Source of the DNA: Pisolithus tinctorius
Taxonomy: Eukaryota; Basidiomycota; Agaricomycetes; Boletales; Pisolithaceae
NCBI GenBank assembly: GCA_024663395.1
Contig: JANFAH010000164.1
Span: forward strand, 1-46,041
Length of the DNA stretch: 46,041 bases
Reading direction: 5' to 3'
Shown here: in pieces, positions 1-10,836 of the stretch
Numbering within the stretch: the first letter of the stretch is position 1
Layout of the letters: each line of letters opens with the position of its first letter
Position numbers and translations under genes: made by a program
Notes under the pieces: model-generated
Seen by the model: the letters and a program-made list of their open reading frames with translations, nothing else
Databases searched by the model: none
Told to the model about the DNA's origin: nothing

Positions 1-354
1 ACCAAGTATACAAATGATGACAGATAGACCCCTTTGTGGAGCCTCAACTGTCGACGATGAGATATGCTGAGCTGAGCTAAACTGACTGCTGGATTGCTTC
101 TGATTGCTTCTTGGTAGCTAAGCACATGGGGGTTTATATACTGTGGGGGGGGGGCACAGCTTGTGACAAACAAGGCACAAACACTTGGTAAGTAATGAGT
201 AAGGACTGAGTAATCATGATGAGTAAGCGAGAAATGAAAAGTAAGCAAGCAAAGAAGATTGGTAAGTATTGGCAATGAACGAGTCAGGGATAGTCAAAAT
301 ATTGCAAAATGAGTCAAATAGAATCAGAAACTGAGTAAGCACACTGATATCACA
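1..354 (-). repeat. LTR-like end of gypsy remnant A (cut by window edge)
   Basis: Read on the minus strand this segment begins TGTGATATCAGTG at 354, directly after a CCCCCTAA run, and carries a TATATAAA box around 132-142. It is repeated at 4,558-4,920 with mostly transition differences. TG at the start, an internal TATA box and presence in two copies fit a long terminal repeat of a Ty3/gypsy-type retroelement. The other end lies outside the window, so neither the length nor the target duplication can be seen. Confidence 0.55.
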
Positions 355-1463
355 TTAGGGGGTGGCGATGCAAGTTAGATCTTGGCAGAGACATCTCTAG
401 ATCCAAAGACAGCATGACAGATGGACAGTGTTTCCAGACAGGGAAGTATTAATTCCAGAATTGAAGGGCATGAGTCAGGTGTCAAAGGGGGCTAGGGCAT
501 TGGGGGTCTGTGGGGCAATAAGAGCATATGCGATCATGTCTCCCACCCTTTTGTCCTCTCAGTGAAGTTAACAAAAAACTTCATGGATGGGGTTCTGATG
601 GAGGAGAAGGAGAAGGGGGGACGTCTTCTGCTGGATCCTGCAGTAAGAAGGCAAGATGCATGTCATACTCATCATGAATGCGATCAGGGAGGCTGGAGGA
701 CAGTAGATTATACTGCAGCTGTCGCAATGCAGGAAGAATGATGGACAAGACTGGAATAACGATGGTGCAGGGAGCAGGGAGGAACGATCCATATGCTTCA
801 TCAACTGGGGAGACTGAAACAACCACATAAGACCTTTCTAACCAAGTGACAGACCTGAGGCAACCAAAGAACATCCTTCTGGAAGTCATACTGACAAGGA
901 GAACATGCTGACCAAGCTGCATGGGATGAGACAGGGCTGACAATGACAGGATGAACCAGGGGGCTTCAGGACAGAAGCTGGTGGGAATGCCTGGTAGATA
1001 TACATAGCCACTGTCTCTGGCAAATGAGACAAGTGAGATGATTGATGAAAAGGTGGCCATGATTGATGGACTTAGCGAAATGAGCATCTGATGGATGGAG
1101 TGCTGTAGAAATGTGCAGGGTGTGAGGATCCTCTCCAAATTTGGAAGAAAGAATTGTGGGGCTGAGCACTTTAAGCGAGTGTGAGAACGGAGTCGATATC
1201 TTTGGAAATGGTGGAGATACAACGAAAACCAGAATGCTGTACATGGGTGCTAAAAACCTTTAATGTGTGCTTAACTCGCTTCCTCTTTTCTCTTTAGCAC
1301 TGACAACTCGTTCTTGTGCAAAGGATGACTGTTAATGTCTGACAGTCTTTCTACACATGAGGCCTTTAGTCTTCATCTGCATGCTTGGGCATTGTGCGCA
1401 ACTCATCAACGAGTTAGGCAGAGTCAGCTGTAACCATGTCCACAACACCTTTGGTGTGTGACA
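355..1463 (-). mobile_element. 3' module of gypsy remnant A, no recognised domain
   Basis: About 1.1 kb lying between the LTR-like end and the gag remnant. It is shared with 4,921-6,025, so a block of roughly 1.46 kb including the LTR is present twice. Minus-strand frames of 213 codons here (581-1,222) and 184 codons in the other copy (5,146-5,700) are partly alike, but the start and end of each differ and stops interrupt both. I recognise no protein domain. On the minus strand the shared block starts with TGTCACACACC at the junction with gag. Reverse transcriptase, RNase H and integrase, expected between gag and the 3' LTR of a complete element, are absent. Confidence 0.5.
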
Positions 1464-2242
1464 GCATCCCAGTCATCAAAGCTGTTGGTTGCAGCATCTA
1501 AGGTGGACCAAAATTCTGCCTTGTTGTGGTCAGCATAATGAATGACCCAGTGGATCTTATCTTTTCTGGAAATGAGACCAGCCTCAAGACAGAGTTGTTC
1601 AACATCTTCAAGGTAATGGGTGATATCTTCAGTATGCCCAGAAAACTTCAGGGCTTTGTTGGAACCCCTGAGCAGCATATCTTTCACTCCAGACATTATG
1701 CAAGGTGGTGCAGGGACCCAGATCGGAATCCAGGGAACGATAGGAGCGGAGTTTGTGAGAGTCGAGGCAAGAGTATTCTGTATGGGTATTTGAGTAGAAA
1801 GGGTGATAGTGGAATTTGTGATTAGGGAGTAGGAAGGAAGGAGAAGCTGTCTGGTGGCTAGTTCTGAATCACTGGATGGCAAGGGTGATGAAGGAGTTAG
1901 TTCTGAAAGAGGCGAAAGTTCTTGATGCTCAGAGGGAGGATCAAAAGGTTTGTCAAAGTCAAAACCTCCTGGAAATGCTGGGTAAAATGCTGGGGACTCT
2001 GGGCTTTGAAAGATCTCATCTAAACTGAGATCTGAGTCTGACAAGTGTGGCTCTGAAATATCTCTAGGATCAGCTACCAGGATTAAGATTTCTGATGAAG
2101 AAATAGATAGTCTGTGGAAGGGCTCTAGGAGCTCTTCAAGTTTGGTTCTTTGACAAGTGGGTTGTAGGGATCTCCTTTCCAGATCTACCAACCCCTCGTG
2201 GTGGGCTCCAAAACATTGTGGGACATGACTTCTGGGAAGCAT
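1464..2242 (-). pseudogene. Truncated gag of gypsy remnant A
   Basis: This is an open minus-strand frame of about 260 codons before it runs into the shared 3' module. The N-terminal two thirds are acidic and Ser/Pro-rich. The last 80 residues contain KALKFSGHTEDITHYLEDVE and then a helical block with W and Y residues. That layout matches the capsid part of Gag in agaricomycete Ty3/gypsy elements, where a 'F-x-G' entry is followed by several helices. No zinc knuckle or pol follows, because the frame is cut at 1,463. The family assignment rests on pattern only. Confidence 0.5.
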
Positions 2243-3184
2243 GTGACTAGAGTAAGGTTGAAGGGAAAATTCCCTAGGATCATCCCAAGGGGTGCTGCAT
2301 GGAAGGAGAATTCAAGAAAAGAACTAGAAGGTGGTGGGGGAATTCAAGTGAGAGCCATGGGATTTAATTCCAGACAGATGTAGACATGTGAGGAACAGCA
2401 AGATGGGTATACGAAATTCCAAGAAGCTGATATGCACCAGGAGCGGTGTATTTGGAGTGTGGGGGATACAGGATAAGGTGTACAGGACTGGGGGACACAA
2501 GAGACACAAAGACCACCAGAGATGCTGGAGATGCTGTAGACTCAATATATGCACTTAGACTCTGAAAACTTCTCGAACTTGTAGAACACACACTGATGGT
2601 GACTCTAAAGGTGGGGTGGTATATTTCCAACATTGTGGCAGAATTATATAGTACAGGGAAAGTAGGTACGAGTTGGAGTAAGGTGGGGCAGAAAAACTAA
2701 AAGACTGGAAAATAAAGGAAAGGACATCAGACATCAGCAAAATACAGATGCATGTGAAATAGTCTGGTGGGTAGCAGACAAGAGTAAGAATGGGACAATG
2801 GTAAGGGGTATCTTCCAACAGAACAAGAGTATGCATACAAGTGGGAGGTGGAGCTGAGCAGCACAGGAGGGCAGAGCATAGTGTACTGGCATGAAGTCCA
2901 GCTTGCAGAATTTAGGGCGACAGGGGAAACTGGAGTTTTTCAGAGGTAAGTGGCATGGATGACTGGTGACGTGGCTGAGTGGTGGCACAGCTACTGAATT
3001 CCAGATGACTCTGCATGAATGTGGAATTTCCAGATCAGCATTTTGATGATGGAGTGACATGCGGAAGGTCAGTAGAAACTCCAAAGGTGACAGGGGTTGG
3101 GAGGAAACACAAAGACACAAGTGGGAAAAACTCCAAAATGGGTTTGTCGTAGAGGCCTGTGGAATTTAGTGACAGATTCCTGTT
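2243..3184. other. Non-coding leader or decayed repeat
   Basis: This is the 5' flank of gag remnant A on the minus strand. A TATATAAT box lies around 2,645-2,655, which would suit a degraded 5' LTR or leader. Several short open frames are present on the minus strand, but none continues into another or resembles a known domain. CpG is very rare, as in the rest of the repeat block. Confidence 0.3.
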
Positions 3185-4165
3185 CCAGCCTCAGGGAGTA
3201 TACAGCTCCCTACAGCGCTTCAGGTGCCAAGTTCAACATGGACAAAATGGAGGTAATTCCAGTTGGCACCCCAGAATACTGACAGTCACTAATCACATCC
3301 TCAAAACTTAACCCTACATCCATGGCCTTTCCCCCAAGGGTCTGAATAGCTTGTGATGGCCAGGCAATCTGAATACTTGGAGCATGGCTGGGGAACAGGG
3401 TACACGAACCATCAGTCTGGTCCCCTATAGTCAAGAAGATGGAATCCAGGCTATGCAAGTGGAATATGCACAACCCCTCCATCGAAGGAAGAAAAACCAT
3501 AGTACAATGGACCATAGGCACTATGACACAATACCTAACCTGCGTCCAAGGTATGCCAAAAAATGTAGAAGAATACTTCACTAAGTGTCTAAAATGCTTT
3601 GCATGGGATACACCTGGCAAACCCAACATCCACTTCAACATCCTGTGTGCCCGGGTCTCGAAAGGAGGGAAGGGATTTCTAAACCTCAAACTTTGGAATG
3701 AAGCAATAGAAATGGTTTGGCTTAAAAAACTACTTTTGTCTGCTCCCCCAGCATGGACAACCTTTGCCCAAGAACTGCTGCATAAATCCACAGCACCAAC
3801 CCCCATCTCGAAGCCCAATGCCCAGATTAACCACTTCCTCCAATCATGGCTGATATCTCCTTTGAAGCTACCCCCTCCAATCAGTTGTTGTATAACAATA
3901 GCTAAAAAATACAACCTTATGCTAGATGCACCATTTTTTCATTCAAATATGTTAGAATCACTACCAATTTGGTTCCATACCAGTGCCCTTCCCAGTTTGA
4001 AAAAGCTTAACAACTACTTCTATGCCCAATGTATTTGAGACCACCACAATGTCACAACTACTGGCAAAATGTGGGCTCTAGCCCATACCCCCCTTGATAA
4101 CTCCCACCAATGTCAAAGCACATGTGTCTGTGCACAATGCACTGAACTTCACCAGATGGCTGGTG
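3185..4165 (+). pseudogene. Fragment of LINE-type (non-LTR) reverse transcriptase
   Basis: One plus-strand frame runs through the segment. It reads YSASGAKFNMDKMEVIPVGT near 3,205-3,275, then a GAW...G block, then MEGRKTIV-like and MTQYL...VQGMPKNVEEYF, and finally GGKGFLNLKLWNEAIEMVWL near 3,670-3,730. These are the C-terminal landmarks of fungal LINE reverse transcriptases (end of palm, thumb and the post-RT region), and a CVCAQC Cys pair follows near 4,120. The frame is broken by four TGA codons (3,280, 3,343, 3,370 and 4,036), at sites where arginine is usual. The catalytic FADD part lies upstream and is missing. Similarity ends near 4,160. It is a dead 5'-truncated fragment. Confidence 0.75.
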
Positions 4166-4424
4166 TGAGTCAAAGTGTGGAAAGCTGGTATAAACCAAAC
4201 AAATCCAACACCAAAGACAAATATAGAGTGAGTGGTGGTGTACCTCCATGGAACCTGGGGTGCAGAAAGATCTAGTGTGGGGAATTTCAATGGCAGGTGC
4301 TCCTGGTGCAAGTTGATGATGAGTTACACAGGAGAAGACAAGCAAGTGATGATTGGATGGGGGATGCTGAACAGAGTGAAGGTGTTCAGCCAAAAGGACT
4401 TGGGAGTAATGGACTTCAATAAAA

Positions 4425-4920
4425 TGTGCTCCTTGCACAAGTCAATGACAAGTTATGCAGGAGTGGGAGGATGACTAAGCAAGATTTGCTGACTAAGTGT
4501 GGAGTGGACTGCAGATGATGAAGGATGGCAGATAGACTCTTCCAAATGAGCCTCAACTACCAAGTATACAAATGATGACAGATAGACCCCTTCATGGAGC
4601 CTCAACTGTTGACGATGAGATATGCACTGAACTGACTGCTGAGTGAATGGCTTCTGGTTCACTTCTTGATTGCCTTGTGGGGTAGCTAAGTACATGGGGG
4701 TTTATATACTGTGGGGGGAGCACAGCTTGTGACAAACAAGGCACAAACACTTGGTAAGTAATGAGTAAGGACTGAGTAATCATGATGAGTAAGCAAGAAA
4801 TGAAAAGTAAGCAAGCAAAGAAGATTGGTAAGTATTGGCAGCAAACAAGTCAAGGACAGTCAAAACATCACAGAATGAGTCAAATGGAGTCAGGAACTGA
4901 GTAAGTGCACTGATATCACA
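4425..4920 (-). repeat. LTR-like end of gypsy remnant B
   Basis: On the minus strand it begins TGTGATATCAGTG at 4,920, as in the copy ending at 354, and it holds the same TATATAAA box near 4,700. The inner end is uncertain. GGAGCACA at 4,425 would give a TG...CA repeat of about 0.5 kb, but no tRNA primer site follows it. A short internal duplication is visible around 4,515-4,605, where the CAGATAGAC...GAGCCTCAACT motif occurs twice. Confidence 0.5.
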
Positions 4921-6024
4921 TTAGGGGGTGGCAAAGCAAGTCAGATCTTGGTGGAGACATCTCTAGATCCAAAGATGGCATGACAGATGGATGGTGTTTC
5001 CAGATAGGGAAGTATTAATTCCAGAATTGAAGGGCATGAGTCAGGTGTCAAAGGGGGCTAGGGCATTGGGTGTCTGTGGGGCAATGGGAGCATAAGTGAT
5101 CATGTCTCCCACCCTTTCATCCTCTTGGCAAAGTTAACAAAAGCTTCATGGACAGGGCTCTGATGGAGGAGGAGAAGGGGGGATGTCTTCTGCTGGATCT
5201 TGCAGTAAGAAGGCAAGATGCATGTCATACTCATCATGAATGTGATCAGGGAGGCTGGAGAACAGTAGATTATGCTGCAGCTGTTGCAATGCAGGAAGAA
5301 TGATGGATGAGATTGGAATAAAGACAGTGAAGGGAGCAGGGAGGAATGATCCATATGCTTCATCAACTGGGGAGACTGAAACAACCACATAAGACCTTTC
5401 TAACCAAGTGACAGACCTGAGGCAACCAAAGAACATCCTTCTGGAAGTCATACTGACAAGGAGAACATGCTGACCAAGCTGCATGGGATGAGACAGCACT
5501 GACAACAACAGGATGAACCAGGGGGCTTCAAGACAGAAGCTGGTGGGAATGCCTGGCAGATATATGTAGCTGCTGTCTCTGGCAAATGAGACAAGTGAGA
5601 CAATCAACAAAGAGGTGGCCATGATTGATGGACTTGGTGAAATGAGCATCTGATAGATGGAGTGCTGTAGAAATGCATAGGGTGCAAGGATCCTCTCCAA
5701 ATTTGGAAGGCAGAATCACGTGGCTGAGCACTTTAAGCAAGTGTGAGAATGGAATTGATACCTTTGGAAATGGTGGAGATATGATGAAAACTGGAATGCC
5801 ATACACAGGTGCTAAAAACTTTTAATGTGCACTTAACTCGCTTCCTCTTTTCTCTTTAGCACTGACAACTTGTTCTTGTGCAAAGGATGACTGCTCACAT
5901 CTGGCAGTCTTTCTACACATGAGGCCTTTAGTCTTCATCTGCATGCATGGGCATTGCACACAACTCATTGATGAGTTAGGCAGAGTCAGCTGTAACTGTG
6001 TCCACAACACCATTGGTGTGTGAC
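4921..6024 (-). mobile_element. 3' module of gypsy remnant B
   Basis: This is the second copy of the block described at 355-1,463. Alignment by eye is continuous from 4,558 to about 6,024, with mostly C/T and G/A differences and a few small gaps. On the minus strand it starts at the TGTCACACACC junction, where it is joined to a different gag (6,025-7,139). No pol domains are present. Confidence 0.5.
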
Positions 6025-7139
6025 ACTGGTATTGTTACTGCCAGTCTTGGGCTTGTCTTGGCCAGTCTTGGACTGGTTGTTGCTGCTGGAGCTGCCAGAC
6101 TTGTTGGAGGAGGAGGAAGAGGAGCCCTGATGTTTATTCAACTGCTGGATTTCTTCCTTGTGCTCCCAATAGTGCACATCTATTTCTGGGCAAGGTGGTG
6201 GAGCTCGTGTAGTGTCCAGGGCTTGCCAACCCAACAGACTTCATCCTTGATCTGGTCTGGGAGCCCAGAGTAGAAGTGATGGCACAGTGCACCATCTCCA
6301 TAGCCCTGGACTTGCAAAGCAAGTCAGTTGAAGTCTACTATGTATTTATTTATGCACTGAGTATCCTTCATATGCAAGTGGTCGAGCTGACTCTCAGCAT
6401 CAGCAACCAGGTCATGAGTTCCAAAAGTGGTTTGTAGCTCCAGGACAAACTCCCTCCAGGACTCCATCCAGAGAGGCCAGTCATTGGGGGCCTCAACCCC
6501 AAGCAAGTCTGGCTTGAACCATTCAAGAGCCATGCCCTTGAGGTAAGACTGCATGAAGATGACTTTGGCACAGTTGGTCCTGAAAACCCAAGGCTGGTCT
6601 TGGAAGTTTAGCTTGCACTGAATGAAGAAGGCATGAAGCTTCTTGGGGTTGGTACCATTGAAAGTATTGGGCTCACACAACTTGGTCCTGCTTGAGGACT
6701 CAGGACTAGTGTGAGTGTTGCAGGCCAGTAGCTTTATGGCCTTTGCAAGACTGTCGAAGACCACAACTGTGGGTTCAGTGTCCAGGTCTGGGAAGTCCAG
6801 TTCATCCTCTGGATTGTTCTCATCTGGATTATCATCACTCAGCCCATCATCACCAGGACCATTGCTGGGGTCATCATCATTGGGATTGTTGTTATCATCA
6901 TCATCCAGCCCATCATTCCTGGGATCATCATTGGGAATGGGGGCAATGGGATGACTTGGGGTGGGGGTATTGGAGGTTTGGGCTGAAAAGCCCCTGAAAG
7001 GACTAACAGGGTTGGGGGAGTGCCTAGTGATACCCAAGGCAGCTAGTGCTGCCTCATGGCAAGTTCCACTGGCTGAAGCCAATTCAGGGTTGGTGGTAGA
7101 GCAGCCATGGGGAGGTTGAAAATGAGTTTTAGTGGCCAT
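6025..7139 (-). pseudogene. Ty3/gypsy gag of remnant B, interrupted
   Basis: The start ATG at 7,139 follows a primer-site-like sequence. The protein begins with a low-complexity Asn/Asp-rich stretch (codons 70-115). The retrotransposon gag capsid domain follows, with FNGTNPKKLHAFFIQCKLNF, then ALEWFKPDL, FVLELQTTFG and the DAESQLDHL...INKYIVDFN block. The next codon is TGA (about 6,322-6,324), where the family usually has Arg in DFNRLA. The same frame continues into LPDQIKDE and LHELHHLAQ before further stops. A serine-rich tail runs to the junction at 6,025. Protease, RT and integrase are lost. Family recognition is firm; the element is non-functional. Confidence 0.75.
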
Positions 7140-7204
7140 GATCTATTAGACCCACACAAGTGGCAAGTCTGAAATACTGTCAAGTTCGTGATGTCCAGGT
7201 TGAT

Positions 7205-7605
7205 ACCAGACCAGAGACTGAAGCAGGCATGAGGCCAAGGGGTCAGGATCAGGGGGAAGGGGCAGAGGTACAGGGGGTGGACTGATTGGATTTAGCAACT
7301 GATGATGCAGTGCTATTCCCTTGTGTGGGTCATGGTCTGAGTCCAAGGCCAAGAGTTACAGATAGAACTTATTTGATTTCAGACTGGAGACTACAAGCTG
7401 AGTAATTACAGGTTTATATACTAGAGACAAACTATAGTATGGAGACCAGTAATGCCAGTCTTGCAAGGATTGCTAAGACAATTGGTAAGAATGATATTAG
7501 TAAGGTATGACTAAGGTAGTGGAGACTGGGACAGGGCAGACCAGGGACAAGACTGGGCAGGGTTCAACCAAAGTGACACACACTGCAAAGCAGTGTTCAC
7601 TGTGC
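7205..7605 (-). repeat. 5' LTR and primer site of gypsy remnant B (approximate)
   Basis: On the minus strand TGGTATCAACC at 7,198-7,208 resembles the TGGTATCAGAGC-type primer site complementary to initiator tRNA-Met. A TATATAAA box lies upstream at about 7,412. The upstream limit is set only by where copia integrase sequence stops (about 7,707) and a TGAACACTG start near 7,605. This repeat is not evidently the same as the LTR-like ends at 354 and 4,920, which supports the view that remnant B is a chimera. Confidence 0.4.
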
Positions 7606-7706
7606 TAGGACATCTGGGGATAAGGGATTGGCAAGGCCAAGGCCAGACTGAACAAGTGCAAGACTGAGTCTGGCCAGGGTCAAGGCACAACCATGACACT
7701 TCAGCT

Positions 7707-8200
7707 GGACTTTGGGCAGTAACATAGGCTGCTGTGGCCATGGCATCAGCCCAGAAAGACTTTGGCACCTTTGACTCTTAAGCATGGTGTTTGCCAAGGT
7801 TGACAAATTCTGGTTCATGCACTCTGCAGGTCCATTTTGCTCTGAGGTGTCTGGTGCTGAGGTCTCATGCTGGACACCATCAGACTGGAGTTGTTCCTGG
7901 AACTTTGCACCAGTGAACTCTCCACTGTTGTCACTCCAGAGGTACTCAAGAGCCTCAGTGGTGAATGACTCCTCTCCTAACTCCTGCCAGAAGTAAGTTT
8001 TGATGTCTGACATCCACTGCTGGTAGGCCTTTGCAGCTTCACTTTTGTGCTTTATGAAGTATACCCAAGGGAAACATGTGAAGCCATCAACTATCACCAC
8101 CCAATACTGGTAGCCTTCCCTGGAGGCTGGTGTGATTGGGCCTCCAACATCAGTGTGTACCATTTGGAAAGGTTGGGTAGTGCAAGGGCCTTTGGTGGGT
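7707..8200 (-). pseudogene. Ty1/copia integrase core (3' part of truncated pol)
   Basis: The frame contains HTDVGGPITPASREGYQYWV, then LWSDNSGEF and QNGPAE, giving the D, D and E of the retroviral-type integrase core. The sequence goes on to NTMLKS and, after a one-base frame change near 7,780, to PKSFWADAMATAAY, the usual downstream block in copia. Similarity then stops at about 7,707, where unrelated LTR-like sequence begins. The RT and RNase H domains, normally next in copia order, are missing. The N-terminal zinc-binding part lies on the other side of the DNA transposon inserted at 8,201. Confidence 0.85.
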
Positions 8201-8933
8201 GTCATAACCATGCATTCACTCTAGGTCTTTACTCACTCCACACCCTCTTCTGCCAGTCATTTGCTCACTCTGCACCAACTCTGCCCAACTTCTGTCAGTT
8301 ATGAGTCATCTCTGCTCCAACTGCTGTCAGACTTGTGTTGCTCTCCTACCAGACCAAGCAAACTGTTCTTTGAGGGGTCATGTGACTACCTTTGGACTTC
8401 TCCCTGACAGCATGCAGTCAGGTACTCCACAGCGTGTGCACCACATGGTCCAGTGTCTGGACTGTTTCCTTTTCTGGATGTTCTATGTTACCCACTCATA
8501 TGTCCTCCATCTACCCTTCATTCATTGTCTAGGAAGTTTTTACTTGAAAATTTCTGGGTCTCCATATGTCAGTTCCAATTCCAGTTACTGTACCTCTGTA
8601 GTAGTATAAAAGCATGTATCATACTCTGCCATTCCTCAGTATGAATATCAACTTAGTTCCTACTCCTTCTGTCTCTGACTTCTGCCTGTCAGAGTTACCT
8701 CTGACTCTCTGTCTGTACTCTCCCTCTGAAATATGAGGGCTGAGATCATGCAAGGGGGTAGCACATGAGCTAAACCCAATGCCCTCTCTCTGCTCTGCCT
8801 TTGTCTCAGCAGTCTTCATTCCTGCCAACACTCCACTAGTTGGAGTTCTGTTCCTGTGTGTTGGACTTGCTTCCAGACCCTCCTCTAGACCTTATATAGC
8901 ATTGGAGTTGGTCAGAGTAGGCCCAGACTTGAC
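8201..8933 (-). mobile_element. Non-autonomous DNA transposon, copy 1 (decayed)
   Basis: A 733-bp element with ends GTCATAACCATG and, in reverse complement, GTCAAGTCTGGG. It is homologous over its full length to 14,680-15,391 in the opposite orientation. The flanks are GGTGGGT (8,194-8,200) and AGTGGGC (8,934-8,940), a 7-bp target duplication with two transition differences. Deleting the element plus one flank joins the copia frame in phase (...KLPFKPT to KGPCTTQPF...), which independently confirms the ends. It has no transposase. Almost every CpG of the other copy is TpG or CpA here, so this copy is the older or more mutated one. Confidence 0.85.
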
Positions 8934-8940
8934 AGTGGGC

Positions 8941-9520
8941 TTGAACGGTAGTTTCTTCATTTTTGCTGTTGTGCATGGCTCACAGAACTCCAGTTCTCCA
9001 GTCAAAGTGTCAATGCCTGGGAGTTGACCCTCCCTTGTCATGTGCTGGAGTTGGTCAGTGGAAATGTGTCCCATTTGCCAGTGCAGCAAGTTTATGTCAA
9101 CTGTGGCATGTGCACTCTCAGCTGGTATGACTGGGGTCACATTTGCATGGTAGAGGTTTTTCCAGTAAGCACCAGTCATGACTGGTCACCTTCCCTGGTC
9201 TACAGAGCAGGTATTTGAGTCCCCTGGGAAGTATGTGGATAGACCAGACTTTGCCAACTTGTTTACAGAGATGAGGGTTACCTTGAAGTCAGGTACATAT
9301 AGGACATCTGAGAGGATAAAATCATTTGTTGTGCCAGAAACCTTGGTTTGCAGTGTTACTGTACCAATGCCAGTGGCCTCAATGGTGGAGCTATCACCAA
9401 GGGTGACTGGTCTGCCAGGGTTTAGTTCCCTGAATGAAGTGAACCATTTCTGGTGATGGGCCATGTGCAATGTGGCTCCAGAGTCAATGATGATGTTTGG
9501 GGTTTTTTTTAGAGCTGGCT
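8941..9520 (-). pseudogene. Ty1/copia protease and pre-integrase zinc finger
   Basis: The minus-strand frame has IIDSGATLHMAHHQ near 9,500-9,460, containing the DSGA active-site motif of the copia aspartic protease. DVLYVPDFKVTLISVNKLAK, the usual end of the protease region, follows. The GAG-pre-integrase domain then shows its HHCC zinc ligands in LLHWQMGHIS...CEPC. A TGA codon at 9,183-9,185 separates the two parts and keeps the frame. It is continuous with gag upstream (after a TGA at 9,558) and with the integrase beyond the inserted transposon. Confidence 0.85.
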
Positions 9521-10481
9521 CAGTTGATAGGTAAGCATGAATGTGGTTGATTAGCTTTCAGGATACAGATGCAGTAGCTACATGAGCAGAGTCTGGTGGA
9601 CTGGTGTCTGGTGGTGTCTCAGCCATATTTGACTTTTTGCTCTTCTTAGCTTGTCCTCCACCTGACCTTCCCTTCTGCAGCTCTTTTACCCACTTTTGGT
9701 AGGACCAACAGTTGTCAGTGCTGTGGCCAGAGCTCTGATGGTGCTTGCAACATTTGTCTCCAGTTGACCCCTTTACTTGAGCCTTAAGGCCAGTTTCCAG
9801 TGCCCCAGAGAGCGTCAATCAGCCAGCCTCAGACACAATGTGAGTTTCTACTGTATCAAAGGTCAACTTGTCTGGTTCAATGGTGTTGATAATGGCAGAG
9901 GTGAATGCACTCCATTCTGGGGTTTTTGGTAGTGAATTGAGTAAAGTGAATGCAAGTAGTTTGGTGTCAACAGCAAACTTCATGCTGGTGAGCTGGGATT
10001 CTGTGGTCCTCATACCAGCAATGTGGTTGGATATGCTGGTTGTGCCATCCCAGGTGGAGTCTAGTAATTGCCAGTACAGATAGTAGGCACTGGCAAGGTT
10101 CGAGTCTTCATGTAGCACTAACAGTGCATCATATAGGGACTTCACTGTGGTGTGTTTTTGGGTTTTGATGAGGAGGGCATCTGATCATTGATCTTGTATG
10201 ATGCCATGTGCCTTTTCATCGCATTCAGTCCACTTCTGGAGTTCCTCTGGGTCTGGGGTGGAAGTGGGGATGCTGGTGTTTGTGCCAGACTTGGATGTAG
10301 ATGTGCCAGTGCTGGTACTGGTGGCTGGGCTTGAGCCAGGTTTGAGGTCTGTGCCTAGTACAACCCCTAAGACCTTTTCATGGTGAAGTCAGACAGTGAT
10401 TCAGAGTTTCCAAATCTCATAATTGTTTGGCCCTGTTAGTATGGGCAAGTCAGTTGTGGCAGTGCTAGTAGTAGCTGACAT
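9521..10481 (-). pseudogene. Ty1/copia gag
   Basis: The start ATG at 10,481 gives MSATTSTATTDLPILTGPNN followed by YEIWK, the standard entry of copia Gag (UBN2 type). Helical capsid sequence continues through SLYDALLVLHE and LLNSLPKTPEW. A Cys/His segment (CCKHHQSSGHSTDNCW, about 9,735-9,690) stands where the zinc knuckle belongs. The frame is the same as the protease frame and is interrupted only by TGA codons: two in the N-terminal part, one at 9,819 and one at 9,558. This was once a single gag-pol polyprotein gene. Confidence 0.8.
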
Positions 10482-10836
10482 CTCAAGTAGCAAAGCTCAG
10501 GTGCCTGTTATGCTGGTAGGTCAGCAAACCAAAGGATTTTCAGGGTGGGAAAATTTTTTGGGGGTGCAAGTCATCTGGTGTTGTGTGGGGAGCTAGGATG
10601 CACCCTTGGGGCTCATAACCTGACAAAAACTAAGTAGAAAATAGCTCAGCCACTGCCTGAGTATGGGCAAGATGGTTGTTCACCTAAGTAGAAAATAGCT
10701 AACATACAATTAGTAAAGTGTAAAACAAATACAAGGGATAACTATACCTCAGCCACTGCCTGAGTATGGGCAAGATGACTGAGGGTTTTGTAAGTGAGAG
10801 AAGTGAAGTATATATACATGTGAAAATGAGCTCATA

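Noticed and set aside
581..1222. 213-codon minus-strand frame considered as a host gene
   Set aside because: The same DNA at 5,146-5,700 has a different open extent, no domain is visible, and both lie inside the duplicated retroelement block.
4158..6025. Solo LTR of about 1.9 kb bounded by CTGG on both sides
   Set aside because: A 4-bp match is weak, and the flanks are different elements (LINE on the left, gag on the right), so a simple insertion does not explain them.
10640..10790. Short repeats considered as a CRISPR-like array
   Set aside because: Only two copies of one block exist, inside a copia LTR in a eukaryotic genome; a tandem duplication explains them.
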